A stretch of DNA of 64,000 nt from Hexactinellida sp. DTS-2022 (GCA_028753945.1 JAPNXP010000004.1:1922001-1986000); one strand, 5' to 3'. Positions 35,110-47,035 are shown, numbered from the stretch's first letter. Program-made: numbers and translations. The notes: a model not told the origin generated them from the sequence alone.

Positions 35110-36450
35110 ATGTCACTTTTGAGGTTTCAACCCATTGTTTCTATTCACTACAAATGCGGTTGTGGTGAATTTTGTGATGTCAGTTTATTATACTTTTGTC
35201 AGTTGTGCAATAAATTTAATTGTTGCTTCTGTATAACTCACCAAATTGATCAATACTTTTGTCGTCATTGTATGGAAACTTCCGTTTGGACTGATATTCG
35301 TAAACAGAAATTTCTATGTCGGAATTGTTTTACCTGCCCTCGTTGTTTCAATACACTTAACACAGTAACTATATCCAACCACAAAAATCTAGAGGAAAAT
35401 CAAGTTCTTTATACTCTTCTTTGCCTTCATTGTCGTTGGTCGACAAGGGAAGTTGGAATGCATGATTCTTCTCTAATCAATGACTTTTTACATATCGATC
35501 AAAAATGGATTAATTATACGGTATCACTCATTGATGTATATAAGAATAAGTCTGAATTAGAATTATTGGAAAATGTTGGTGGGACATTCACATCCCCGAT
35601 CTTTCATATTTCTAATAGGAATCTCCTGGATTATAATCTGAAAAAAACTTTAACACATACTTCAATTAATCCCAAAGAAAATGGCAAATCCAGGACAAAA
35701 GTTTTTCCTTCTCACGATCAACTTTTACAAATTCCTACTGAAGAGGATGTTTCATATTTTAATGTTCAACATCCTGATGGAATTGATGACTTGTTTTATA
35801 ATGATTTTTTTTTATCTAATGAAACTACTTCATTGTGCCAAAGACTCAATCAGCCCCTATTTCAGTGTGTTCTCCCTTCCAAAATGAGACCTACTAGATT
35901 GAAAATTTATTCTAAGAGATTCAAGCGGTGTCGTTATTGCCAACATATACTATGTAGACCAGATTTGAACGTTGCAGCAATTCGTTTTAAGATTCTCCAT
36001 ATAGCGAGTTTATTTGTACCCATAATACGTGTTGTATCGTGTCCTACTATTGAATATGGTGAGATATTTATACTGCCAATTGTTATTTTGAATCCATCAC
36101 TTGATGGCATTACACTTCAAATTATTCCTAATGAATCACTTTCTTCAGTAAGTTTTCAAACTCCAACGGATAAACTTGAATTAGCAGGCAAGGAAGAAGA
36201 TCATAATTTAGAGTTGACACTTGCTCAAAATGATCATTGTGGTAATTTAATCTCGTCTTTCAATGGTCATAATGTACATTTATTTTTTGAAGTGCATTCC
36301 GTAGTTTCCAAATTCTCGCAATTGTACTTTTCAATAGTATATAATTTTACTAAGATTCAAGAGCAAATGGAGACATCACCAAAGCCTCTTATCCAAGAAG
36401 GCCATTGTTTAAATACTTCACTCCATCTACGTATCACTTTGAAGCATTAA
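35110..36450 (+). CDS. DCTN4: Dynactin subunit 4 (p62)
   Basis: 446 aa, one exon, close to the usual ~460 aa. DCTN4 caps the pointed end of the dynactin Arp1 filament in the dynein motor adaptor. The N-terminus has a dense Cys array: C30xxC33 in YFCQLC, C51xxC54 in YFCRHC, then FLCRNCFTCPRC. The family landmarks CRWSTREVGM, LCQRLNQPLFQ, RCRYCQHILCRPDLN and ELAGKEED appear in order, the last before a beta-rich C-terminal half. The middle, about residues 125-230, is divergent. The start ATG follows a pyrimidine-rich stretch and TTTTTAGAG, so an upstream 5'-UTR intron or trans-splice site is possible. This is the only host gene here without a break, among decayed transposons. Confidence 0.92.
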   Translation: MSLLRFQPIVSIHYKCGCGEFCDVSLLYFCQLCNKFNCCFCITHQIDQYFCRHCMETSVWTDIRKQKFLCRNCFTCPRCFNTLNTVTISNHKNLEENQVLYTLLCLHCRWSTREVGMHDSSLINDFLHIDQKWINYTVSLIDVYKNKSELELLENVGGTFTSPIFHISNRNLLDYNLKKTLTHTSINPKENGKSRTKVFPSHDQLLQIPTEEDVSYFNVQHPDGIDDLFYNDFFLSNETTSLCQRLNQPLFQCVLPSKMRPTRLKIYSKRFKRCRYCQHILCRPDLNVAAIRFKILHIASLFVPIIRVVSCPTIEYGEIFILPIVILNPSLDGITLQIIPNESLSSVSFQTPTDKLELAGKEEDHNLELTLAQNDHCGNLISSFNGHNVHLFFEVHSVVSKFSQLYFSIVYNFTKIQEQMETSPKPLIQEGHCLNTSLHLRITLKH

Positions 36451-36545
36451 GACACTCGCTATATTTTCAATGAATTATTAATCTCCAGAAGATAATATTA
36501 TAATTGTGAATGTATCATTTGTTTAATTTGTTAATGAATCTCTCT

Positions 36546-36551
36546 AATAAA
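36546..36551 (+). terminator. Polyadenylation signal of DCTN4
   Basis: AATAAA lies about 95 bp after the DCTN4 stop codon, in AT-rich 3' sequence. The gap up to 37178 holds no gene; a CAGGGGTGTAGCCAGAG word near 36713 resembles a hAT end but has no partner. Confidence 0.6.
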
Positions 36552-37178
36552 TATATCAATTCTTTAGATTCAATATTTTGTTTTTCCATCCCCCTGAATA
36601 GCCGATGCGATATGTATGACAAAAATTTGTATCTACAAATATTCAATAAAAGTATATGAGATTAAATTACCCCGACACTGAAAAAACAAGAAAACAGAAT
36701 AGTAGAATTTCAGGGGTGTAGCCAGAGTCTAGTGACTGCCCAGGTACCACAATGGACAAAGGTGAACGTAAGAGGGTCAATAGGGTGTTCTGGTGGGATG
36801 GCTCACCCTCAGATAAAACTATTATTTATTCTCACAAAATGATTTACAGCAATAGTCATCACAAGAACTACAAAGAATCAATTATGCACATTAATTCACA
36901 ATTACTGTTTGGGAAGGTACGGAAATAGCACCCATTTTAGGAGAGGTATGCATACATTTCGTGACCAGATATTTCAAAGAAAGTACAATTCCTCTACCTA
37001 GATTTAGCCAGATCATCTTTATTAAATCACAATTTATGTGTGGTTTGTCTTTTGTTAAATTAAGACATTAATTCAAAACATTTATAATTGACAACAAGAG
37101 GATTTTATCCACTTCGATATATTTGATTATTTTCTACGTCTTGAATGAATGGAGCGAAGTTTCTTTTGTAGGCCCTAC

Positions 37179-37453
37179 CAGGGTTGCCAACTATCACGCT
37201 TTAGGCGTGAATCTCACGCTTTTTTTTAAATCTCACGATCTCATGCTTACATTCAAAACCTCACGTTAGAAAGGACGTCCCGCGCCTGAGAAAGTAGCAT
37301 AAAATTAAGGGATGGACGCTTAACAAAACCCTCAATATACTGCTTTTTGAGGTGAAAATTGTTTTCCACGCTTTTTAGTCAAAATCTCACGCTTTTTTTC
37401 AAAAAAAGGACAAAATATCACGCTTTGTAATTACAAAAAGTTGGCAAACCCTG
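37179..37453. mobile_element. 275-bp hAT MITE with perfect 8-bp target duplication
   Basis: CAGGGTTGCCAACTATCACG at the left, AGTTGGCAAACCCTG at the right, and GGCCCTAC on both sides. The interior repeats ATCTCACGCTTTTT. 37454-38507 after it is non-coding and rich in degenerate AATCCATA words. Confidence 0.9.
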
Positions 37454-38507
37454 GGCCCTACCCTATCCAGAGGGTCCGAATAGATCGTAATCTTTATCCA
37501 ATCCATAATCCATCTCATCTAGAATTATAATTCCAAATCCGTTCCAAAAACCTTCAATTACTGATTTGATGACTTTGGAATCCGTCAAATCCGTAATGCA
37601 TCATGACCCTCTGTCCATAGCTAATTTTCAAATCCATATAAAATCCACACTAATTTCCAAATCAATACGGATTTAATAAATCCATAGGGGATTTTCAAAA
37701 TCATATGGATTTCCAAAATCCATACGATTGTCAAATATATATGGATTTGTATATACATTCAGATTTCTAGATCCAAATGGTTAATTTAGAAGTCATTCTA
37801 GTAAGTATTAGATCCAGGCGCGCCGCCGAAGGGGGCAGGAGGGGCAGCTTTCCCCCTGTAGTTTAAATTAAGATCCCCCGCAGGGTTGTCAGTTAAATAA
37901 TATCTGATAACTTTGCCCAAGCTAATCCCTGGCTCATGCCAAGAATTCCCTGGATACATTTCTAGAGGGTCGAATTTCGAAAAATATTAGCTCGCTCGAT
38001 TTTCATTGAGAACATACATATTATTACTGTATATCTTGACCCCCACCATCGAATAATCGCCCCCAAAGTAACAAATAAAAAATTATTTTACCACTGCCTG
38101 AGTAATAATATTTTTCGAATTTTTTCGTCCTAACACGATTATCAACCGACTTTAATAAATAAATTGTGACATGTGATATTCTCGAAAGCTCATAATTTTT
38201 TTGGTCCCAAAATGGCGAAAACAACAATAATGGCCTATAAATACGTTAATTGAAATACTTTATATTACTAAATACAGATCTTAGTCACTTTCAGAAGTGA
38301 TTCACTGAGTTTATGGAGTCCTGCGGACTAATCACGTATCTGAATGAGTGGACCAAAGGTAAAATCCCCTGGCGTGGCTGGTATAAATTGGGTGTGGCTT
38401 TATACACGCGTATCATTCCCGTTTATACCATTTTCCGTTTACATGCAAACCGTTCTACAGTTCCTCTTGAACTATTAGTAATAACTATTTTCATCAAGAA
38501 CAACATA

Positions 38508-38694
38508 CAGTAGAGCCTCTGAACAACGGACACCTTGGGACCGGAACCATTGTCCGTTATTTAGAGGTTGTCCGCTATTTAGAGGTTGCTTTTCCATTAG
38601 ACATATGCTAAATAAATAAATCCGTGCCACGAGGGTTGTCCGTTATTTAGAGGTTGTCCGCTATTTGGAGTGTCCGTTATGGGAGGCTCCACTG
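38508..38694 (-). mobile_element. 187-bp pogo-like MITE (inverted twin of 9309)
   Basis: CAGTAGAGCCTCTGAAC to GGGAGGCTCCACTG, TA on both sides. It is the reverse complement of 9309-9495, nearly base for base and of identical length. Confidence 0.9.
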
Positions 38695-38837
38695 TATTTG
38701 TATTTCAAAAATCCCTGCCGATTCTATGAAATTCCTATATCCATCCATATATATTTCGTAAGTATGAGAAGTTAATCGTAGCTCCATTTTTTCAGAAAAA
38801 TTCTGACGGATTGAAAAGCTACCTTCTTAAAAATTGG

Positions 38838-40813
38838 TTGGTAGTTGATCAGTATTTGTATCGGCCTAAATGAGACAAGTTTTGTTATTAATTTGTTAAC
38901 TCTATACATATTCAATTGTCACCCACAAGCAATAAGTAACTAAGGGTGTTAATTAAAAACTACGTATATTCAATTATAGTTAGTGGTAGAGAAATCATAT
39001 AAATTGAGTATTGTTTGAATAAAGTATTAAAACTCATTACTTTTTAAAAATTATTACGAATACTCTACAATGAGCTACAATTTACCTTCTTCAAATTACA
39101 CTTCTGACGATGAGTATGATATCGATATTCATACATCTCCATTTCATGAAATTCCTGAGAGTCAAACATCTTTCAGTCCCACTGTATCCACTCAGTTTAC
39201 ACATCCTACCACATCGACTCAGTTATTAGTAACTGAAACATCAAAAGGTGGATTGTGTCTCCAGGTAGATGGATATTGTTATACAAAACACAGGATGACA
39301 CACGATGTTACCCAGTGGCACTGTATTCAGAGAGGTATTTGCAAGGCTAGATTACACACTAAAGAAAACCTAGTTATTTCTAAAATGAATGAACATAGTC
39401 ATGAAAGTAACTCAAATGTATTCGAAAACTATCGAATTAAGGCAGGTATTAAGCGTAAAGCTTCAGAGACGCAGGAAGGTACACATTCTATAATTGCTTC
39501 GTCAATCAATCAATTGAACGAGGAGGCTGCAGTTCATTTGCCTAAGATAGACACCCTGAAGAGAACAATTGTAAGAAGTCTAACAACGTTCCCCCAGAGC
39601 CGACATCACTTACAAGTCTGGAGCTTTCAGAATTTTACAAAATAACGGATAAAGGTGATCGTTTTCTACTTCACGATTCTGGATTTGAAAGTGAAAATCA
39701 ACGAATATTGATTTTTGGGACTAGAAAGAACCTGGATATGCTATCTACATCAAGTGTATGGCTTGCAGATGGCACTTTCAAAACAGTACCTGGGTTATTT
39801 TATCAACTCTACGTAATACACGCATTAAAAGGAGGTCAGGATCTTTTTAAAAATGATCATCTTCTGCCCAGTTTATTTGTCCTATACCCAACAAGTCAGA
39901 AGAGACATATAGTCGAATGTGGACTAAAGTTATCGATTTTTGTCCAGACGCCTGTCCAACCCATCTAATTGTTGATTTTGAAAAGGCCGCAATCAATGCT
40001 TTTTCTGCTCATTTTCCAAATACTCACGTTAAAGGATGTTTTTTCCACTTATGTCAGAATGTATGCCGCAAAATTCAGCAATTTGGTTTTGCGACAAGGT
40101 ATAAACAAGATACAGAATTTACAATCAAAGTTAGGATGTTACCTTCGCTAGTCTTCGCCACTCCAACTGATATTCCGGAACTTTTCAATCAACTATTCAT
40201 AGATTTGCCACCTGAAGCTTATGATTTAGCTCTCTATTTTGAATCAACTTATATTGGTAGGCACACAGCAAATTCCGCCCTAATGTCACCACCATTGTTC
40301 CTACAGATGTGGAAACAGCATTTCATGGTGCAAAATGGTTTACCCCGCACTACAAATGCTGTGGAAGCATGGCACCGTTCATTTGGATGTCATATTTCAT
40401 GTCACCACCCATCAATTTGGAAATTCCTCGATAAATTGAAGAAAGAGCAGGGCCTAGTTGAGTTAAACAGGCATTTTGCATTACAGGAAGGAAGCCTTCG
40501 AAACGCAGGTGTTACGACGACAGGGAGGGTGCGTTGGAGAATTTAATTGAGGGTTATTTAACAAGGCCCAAAGAGGAGTTTTTGAGAGGGATAGCTTATC
40601 ACTTCACATTTAGTGATTAATATAATGCATTTTATTTATATTCTACTTAGTTTTTTCATTCATATTTTCTTTCACATAACAAATATAGAACTTCTTATCT
40701 TAACCAATAACATTTATCAAATGGGTATTCTTGAGTTCTATTAATATTGCATAAGAAAAAGAATTAACAAATTCATTTTATAAATATTTATTGGCCTACT
40801 GATCAACTACCAA
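38838..40813 (+). mobile_element. Second MULE element (1.98 kb)
   Basis: TTGGTAGTTGATCAGTA at 38838-38854 is inverted at 40797-40813 and brackets the broken transposase. The adjoining AAATTG is present on both sides, but an exact 9-bp duplication is not visible, so the ends are provisional. It has short terminal repeats and no upstream accessory ORF, unlike the 12564 element. Confidence 0.65.
39070..40620 (+). pseudogene. Frameshifted FLYWCH/MULE transposase
   Basis: Segments 39070-39645, 39708-39968 and 39917-40546 are colinear with the intact 503-aa MULE protein. The first ends in a FLYWCH-type module (WHCIQRGICKARLHT followed by NEHSH). The second carries WLADGTFK, the first catalytic Asp. 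The third carries LIVDFEKAA, KGCFFHLC and TNAVEAWHRSF, the second Asp and the Glu. Shifts of frame are needed near 39580, 39895 and 40510, after which the C-terminus ends at TAA near 40620. All three catalytic residues survive, so decay is recent. Confidence 0.88.
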
Positions 40814-40867
40814 AATTGCTTTTCATACGGGTTTATTGAAATTATATTATTTATGTTAATTAATTGT

Positions 40868-40962
40868 CACGAAATGTCCAGTCACGAAAAGTCCGTGTCA
40901 CGAAATGTCCTGTCACGAAATGTCTTGTAGCGAAAAGTCCTGTCACGAAAAGTCTGTATCCC
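40868..40962 (+). repeat. Short tandem repeat GTCACGAAATGTCCT
   Basis: Six adjacent 14-17-bp units alternate CACGAAATGTCC and CACGAAAAGTC. This resembles a subterminal transposon array, but no mirror copy was found. The sequence from 40970 to 41280 holds nothing else. Confidence 0.7.
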
Positions 40963-41289
40963 GCAATAGGTATATTTTGCTTGTATTCGCAATATCCATC
41001 TTAATTCTCATCATCAATTCATTATCAACCAATAATTTAACATCAATTAAGATGCAATCCTTAAATTCAGCATCCTCAATTACCCCCATATACATGATCT
41101 AAGAGTCTCTTTATCTCAATTGTAGACTGATAAGTTGTTCTCCTGTTTGAGCTCTATAATTAAAATTATATAACATAATTCTGAAATTTATACAATACTG
41201 CTTAAAGTTATGAATAATTCCAATTCGGTCCCACAGGTTTGCTGAATCAGTGGGACATTTGGGACTCACCTCGGTACCTTTACCAGATA

Positions 41290-41420
41290 CAGTGGCGGCC
41301 CCCGACCCTCTTTTGAGGCTGGCCCCCTAAAAAAACAATGTTGTACAGTGTGGCCCACCCTGAAATCCCCCCTGCCCCCCCCCAGAGCTTCCCGACCTGA
41401 AAATCCTGGCTCCGCCTCTG
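41290..41420. mobile_element. 131-bp hAT MITE
   Basis: CAGTGGCGGCCCCCGACC and GGCTCCGCCTCTG ends, with flanks ACCAGATA and ACCCGATA (7 of 8 identical). C-rich interior. Confidence 0.7.
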
Positions 41421-41884
41421 ACCCGATATACCCCTAAATCAATTACCTTAGAGAATTCATTCAAAATTTTGGGAAAACAATTGAGTCCTTCACTTTATGC
41501 TATTACAAACCAGGTTTAACATACCTTCTTGAATCACGTAAGCCAGGTGTTCCTAGACTCTTGATTGCAGAATCCAGGTCTCTCTACACCAGTGATTATC
41601 AAACTGGGGTCCCTGGGGCGCCGGCGACCCGCCGGAGCAACGGGTGCACGATAAACCAAAACCGGGGGTGCAAAGCTCCCGCACCCCCCCTTCATGCAAA
41701 AGAAAAAATTGACCGGAGCAACGGGTGCACCCGTGCCACGGGCGACCTAGGGTCCGCGGTCCCTTTGGGACCGCGAGGCACTTTTGTTGGACCGCGAAAT
41801 GTAGTTAAACCCCAAAAATAATTAGTAAACATTTTAGAATTAGAAATCATTTCATGTGACTAGAAAAAGTTAGTAACATAGTTT

Positions 41885-41940
41885 TACTGTGCCGACTACT
41901 CTGTAATGGACCAGGACTGATATCACTTCCTTGGTTAGTT
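41885..41940 (-). repeat. Lone diverged copy of the 8055 tandem unit
   Basis: TTACTGTGCCGACTA, then a decayed palindrome, then ATATCACTTCCTTGGTTAG: the reverse of a unit at 8259-8322, including its CTAACCAAGG spacer. Confidence 0.65.
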
Positions 41941-42028
41941 AGATGTCCACTCCTTGTGGTACGTTGTGTCATATGGTCCCTTAAATTTCCGAATGTCTAG
42001 AAAAACTACTAAGTATCACACTGTTAAT

Positions 42029-42722
42029 TAGGGGTGGGACGGAGCTAATTTTTCCACATCCGCGAATACTGATATGCATGCGGTTGCCAAATATTTCACT
42101 CCGCGGATTCGGATGCGGAGTTTTCATCTTTACATCCGAGAATGCGGATGCGGAGCTCAAACCTATTGGCTTTCATTTTTACAATATTTTATTAGTACTA
42201 TTACTATACAGTGGACTCTCGTAATATGAAACGGATTAGGCGAACAAAGTTTGATTCCCACACAAATACGGTACATGCAAATGAATGCACAGCAGACTAT
42301 TAGGGAGTATGAACTGTGTAAGTAGTCAGCATATCTGGCCTTTCTAAGAGTCCACCTGTATACAAAGGGTTCCCATTTAGACATTAACTGAAGTAGACTA
42401 TAAGAGAAATGGACTTAGAGAATGGATTATTAGAGAAGAACAATATTACATACAAAAACTGTGCAATTAAACTAGCAATGAATTACAAAATTATGTAAGA
42501 CAATTAAGGAAGTGGACTATTAGATAAGTGGAGTTGGACTATTAGAGAGAACAGACTGTAATTGGGAGGGGACGGATGTGAAATTCATAAACTCCGCAGA
42601 TGCAGATGTTAGGCGGATGCGAGATTTTTAAACTCCGCGGATTCGGATGTAAAGGCGGAGTTGATAAATCATGCGGATCTCCGCTGATACGAATGCGGAT
42701 GCGGAGCTCTGTCCCATCCCTA
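42029..42722. mobile_element. hAT-like element nested in the 41590 element
   Basis: TAGGGGTGGGACGGAGCT is mirrored by AGCTCTGTCCCATCCCTA. Both ends repeat GCGGATGCGGAG and CTCCGCGGATTCGGATG. No clean target duplication is visible. Confidence 0.7.
42209..42558. mobile_element. 350-bp pogo-like MITE nested in the 42029 element
   Basis: CAGTGGACTCTCGTAATA at the left and TTAGAGAGAACAGACTG at the right, TA on both sides, with GTGGACTATTAGA repeats in the right part. Related fragments lie at 43970-44150. Confidence 0.75.
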
Positions 42723-43067
42723 ATGGTGATGTATTGGAAATTGGGATAGTGGCACTATATTGTATCAGCTTTCCAGGGGCTCCGCCCCAAGACGGCCCTG
42801 GGGGATTACTTCGCCCCTCAGGACCCCAGCTAGGGTTGCCATTGTTTTATAAAATCACGACCCACTTGTAACAAATCCGGCATCCTCCTTGGATTCTTTA
42901 AACTAGTTTGTTTTTTAAGGTAATACATTCCGTGATAAATATACAATTATGTGAAAATATTCGCAATGCCTGAATATTCTAGCACAAATAAATACTTTAT
43001 TAGAATTAATTGCAATTAATTCACCAAGGATTATAGACCCTCTAATTCGGATTCAGCCCAAGGGAAG

Positions 43068-43196
43068 AAAAAATCTAAAATTTTAGCTGTTCTGATATAT
43101 TGAATATCTAATGGAGGCACTATTCCCACGAACCCCTATCTATAGTGCCTCCAATTCAAATTTTACATGTCGGCACAGCTGTTATTTTAGATTTTA
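43068..43196. repeat. Diverged copy of the 1-7 kb hairpin
   Basis: AAATCTAAAATTTTAGCTG, GGAGGCACTAT, ATAGTGCCTCCA and CGGCACAGCTG follow the hairpin plan, but the stem is partly eroded. It lies 36 kb from the array. Confidence 0.75.
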
Positions 43197-43969
43197 TATG
43201 TAACATAGATGTAGCTTTTGCTCTTTTTGCTGTTATCCTTTATAGTTTTTTCAGAGTAATACGAATACTGCACTAGAGATTTTTGTGCAGAATTTTTGGG
43301 AGATCGCAAGAAGTTTCCAAATTACATATGGGACCAAAACTCCAGTTTTTTTTTAAGTTTGAGAACAACTGCTCTACACACTTGTAGACACGCCAGGTAA
43401 AACCACACTTCAAACTAAGTATCTTGTATACACAATCAATGTTATACACTTAACCAGGTACATACTATATAGTGGACAGAAACAAGGCCAGATAAATATC
43501 TCAATTGTACACATCTCAAATATTCAAATAAAACTAAATAATCAGCAATTAATAACTCAAGTGCAGGAAGACTGTGTAATTACCACTAGTTAAGTGTAGC
43601 ACACCTGTTCTACAAGCCGGGTCTTTTATACACCATAGTATACACATTTATCAATTATATATACAATTATAGACAACCGTATTTAATTTAACAGGACTAT
43701 AAACACTGTATACAGGTTACAATGCGTCATAATGAATACAACAAGATTCAGATAATTAATACTATGAAACAACACAATAATGTGTCTCCCTCCATATATG
43801 GAATCACTGGCTATTCCGGGAGTATTTGAATTATAAACATTAGTTATTTCTTATTAGGAACTTATTACCCACTTACTTGGGTCTTTGTCAGCAGCATTAA
43901 TCTAACTCACATTAACTCTATAACTTTGTATTTAATAAAGTTGAAAATCGACACGGCGGGAAAAATGTA

Positions 43970-44150
43970 CTACACACTGTTCTCTATAATAGTCCACCAG
44001 TGGGCATTTGGCCCAAAGTGGACTATTAGAGAATATGTACTATTATAGATATATATAAATAGTTGATTTGCACAAGTAATTAAGTAGACTATTAGAACAG
44101 TGGACTATTAGAGAAGTGGACAATTAGAGAGAACAGACTATACTGATACT
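43970..44150. repeat. Fragments related to the 42209 MITE
   Basis: TTCTCTATAATAGTCCACC near 43980 and CAGTGGACTATTAGAGAA near 44098 are inverted. The outer termini are incomplete. 43380-43970 before it is non-coding. Confidence 0.5.
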
Positions 44151-44890
44151 TTTTGAGATATGCGAGCTATACAAAGGTCACTCTCAGGAAATCTTTCGGA
44201 ATATATTTTTGTACAAAATAACGGCGATTTTGACCTTTAGTGACTTCAAAAAGGTAAAAAAATGTCCGAATCAAATTTTTCTTTCGGAATTGGATAGATA
44301 TACAGGTAAACCTCCCAAAGCGGCACCCATCGGGAGAATGATTTTGTGCCGCTTCTCGGAGGTTGCCGCTACTCGGAGGTTGCTTGTACAGGTAAACCTC
44401 CCAAAGCGACACCCATCGGGAGAATGATTTTGTGCAGCTTCTCGGAGGTTGCCGCTACTCGGAGGTGCCGCTTTGGGAGGTTTTACTGTATATCAAAGTA
44501 TAGTTGGGAGTGCTTAAACAATATTCCGTCATTTTTCAGGATTTGCCATTAATTTAGTATCCTACCTCCTTATTTGCACAATCCCCCTTTCTTTGACCTT
44601 TAGTGACGTCAAAAGGTCAAAAAATTGACCGAATAATTTTTTTCGAATCGGGTTTGGGTAGATAGCATGTCAAAGTATAGCTAGGAGTGGCTAAGAAAAG
44701 AAATATAGTATTTTGTTATATTTGTTAATCCTACGACCATATCTCCTTAATAATTATATAGTGCCAAATTGGTGATAAAATCGAGTGATTATTAGAAAAT
44801 CTATAGAAAAAAAGAATAAAATGGAAATCGAAAATTCTGTTTGGGGGAAAAACTTGTACTAATAGAGTAGAGTTATATTGGAACTAAATT
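44150..44890. repeat. Second copy of the TGACGTCA repeat
   Basis: Reverse complement of 23600-23975 (to 44720), then a direct copy of 24335-24470. It is split by the MITE at 44303-44488, which is absent from the 23.6 kb copy and shows the insertion is younger. Confidence 0.75.
44303..44488 (+). mobile_element. 186-bp pogo-like MITE, CCTCCCAAAGCGGCA family
   Basis: CAGGTAAACCTCCCAAAGCG to CGCTTTGGGAGGTTTTACTG with TA flanks, plus an internal duplication of the left part. A second copy is at 55675-55842. Confidence 0.9.
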
Positions 44891-46870
44891 AGAACTTGCG
44901 CCAAACACAGAAAATTGCTAGAAATGCCATTGACAAGTATGGATTCACTATTATGCTATTTTAAACTATCAATATCTAATTCAAATCTTCATTTTAGAGA
45001 ATTGTGATAATACTGTTATTTGTTCCTATCAAAAAGTAATGTCTAAAAACGCAATAAAAATTGTGGGTTTTACTGGTGTCCAGCCAAGATTCCAAAAAAC
45101 AAGTTCATTCACAGCTCCCCACGAGTAATTACGCCTCATATAACTGAAGTGATTCTGAATAGTAACTGAAATATACGCTTGGATGCCACAGAGAGCAGCA
45201 ACATAGCCATATAGGGACTCTGTTCAAATGTTTCTATTAGAGAACCACGGATATTATGATGCTCACTTTCATCACCGAGAATTATGTGAGACAATGTTCT
45301 AAACAAACACAGTTGCGGTCGCAGTATCTGGCAGGTCCCGGGGCCGGGGCGGGGCTAAGATTTCAAAACCGGGGCAATTTTTTTTTCTAGATTTTTCTTA
45401 ATATTTTTTTCAAGTGTTGACACAGAAAGTACACAAATTGTGAACACAGTTAAACCATAGCATTCTATATTCTAAGGCAATGCCGCGGTTGAATGGACTT
45501 GGACCATGGATGAACTAGTATAGTCAACTAAATATATGCAATGCAATTATTCTTCGAAATAAGTAATCCAGGGTGCTTCTACTTATGTAATTGTTTTATA
45601 TAAAGGTGGTCATGTACAAGACGCATATTTTTTAGGTACAACTTGGTCGAAATTACGTCACCGTTTTGTCTATTAGCCGAAATATGCCAAAACTTTGAAC
45701 GCATGTAAAATGTTCAATTTCGCTTTTTAAAACAAATTGCTTTGACTAACCCATATAGGAGTCATTTTACATAAAATATCTCAGAATCAATTATGGAATG
45801 TTGACACATTCCTCTGTTGCTATGGAAACGTGATTTAACTGATTGAGGTAATATCTCGAGTAGGAATATAGTTACAGCTTAGTCAATGGATCCAATCGAT
45901 AGCCCGTCCTTAACTTCCTATTCAATGATAGTACATTTCGATGCTCTATCTCCAACCAATTTTATCAGATTTGTGATTATTGTAAAATACATTCAAATGA
46001 TTATACACATTTTGCATAAAATTGGTACTAATCTATAATATAGGGGCAAATATGGGCCAAAATCCTGAACCAGGTCAGGGGCAAGAGAAATAAACCCGGG
46101 GCTTAAGCAACGTGATACCCCCCCCCCCCCCCCCTAGGAGCGCCCCTGATTACAAACAATTACCATCACTTGTTAATGTATATTTGTACCACAGCCTCGT
46201 GGTGGCACTTCCACTGAACCGATTGACTTGAAATTTTGTGTCTATTCGTACGGCAGAGAAACCGCCAAAAGTGCAATAAAATTAAAATTAACTATCAAGT
46301 AAAAATTTCAGTGGTGGTATAAGAACTTCGGTGCAACTTCAGTAATAAACACCTCCTAAATTTAGGCAAAACGCTACATGGACGTCTAGAACTCGCTAAA
46401 TGATTAAGATAGTGGGGTTTTATGGAAAATGCTGGAAGGGTGTGTTGAATTGGAATTAATTTGGGTGCGGATTGCGCACCCAGAGTATTCATAATACTAA
46501 TGTTGGTCTTTTTTTGGTAAATGTACTATTTTTGGTCAATTTGGGTGCGCGATTGTTAAATAAATAGCGCGGATCTCTTTGGGATAGATGAAGACCTGAG
46601 ATTGACTAAAATAAATCCAAAATCGGACAAAAATTTACAAAGTTACGGCCAAAATCAGTTATAAGCCAAATCCTATGGAGAAATTTTATAACATCACTGA
46701 AGCCTTTTATAGTGTAAACAATGCTATTACAGTAGTTACTCTTGTGCATACAAGCTATATTTGACTATTACTGAACACATATCTTTATATGTGTCTATTT
46801 CTACTCTCTATTTATAACTTTTCAAAATTTAAAAGATATCAGTTTGTTGTCATTCATATCCTAATTGAGT
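44891..46870. other. Non-coding stretch with repeat remnants
   Basis: 45640-45960 is a diverged relative of the 28323 fold-back arm (GGAATGTTGACACATTCCTC). 46118-46134 is a run of 17 C next to GGAGCGCCCCTG, a possible hAT-type end. No gene is evident elsewhere. Confidence 0.55.
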
Positions 46871-46875
46871 ATGTT

Positions 46876-47035
46876 TATATAGAGCTGAGCTCTAGTAGAG
46901 TTCAGATTTTCCCATACTAAAATCCCAGGCTTACTTTCTAAAGGTCAATTTCAAAGCCTGGGAAAAAAATTACCTTTCTCAGTGCCTGAATACACATACT
47001 GAAAACTGAACTCAACTAGAGCTGAGCTCTATATA
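46876..47035. mobile_element. 160-bp MITE, TATAGAGCTGAGCTC family
   Basis: Ends TATATAGAGCTGAGCTC and GAGCTGAGCTCTATATA are inverted around a CCTGGG-centred interior. The same-length copy at 52369-52528 has opposite orientation. Confidence 0.85.

Larger units (their letters stand above)
41590..43371. mobile_element. hAT-like element with perfect 8-bp duplication, carrying nested elements
   Basis: CAGTGATTATCAAACT at the left and AGTTTGAGAACAACTG at the right are hAT-type inverted ends, and CTCTACAC occurs immediately outside both. Its 1.78 kb contain a GC-rich left end, a palindromic unit (41885), a second hAT-like element (42029) with its own MITE (42209), and a diverged hairpin (43068). 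No transposase frame is seen. Confidence 0.85.

Noticed and set aside
38024..38513. Frames on both strands between 38.0 and 38.5 kb
   Set aside because: No motif or recognisable composition; they lie in degenerate repeat DNA and reach a MITE end.
46118..46134. 17-C run as a functional tract
   Set aside because: Isolated homopolymer next to a possible hAT end; no partner and no other evidence.
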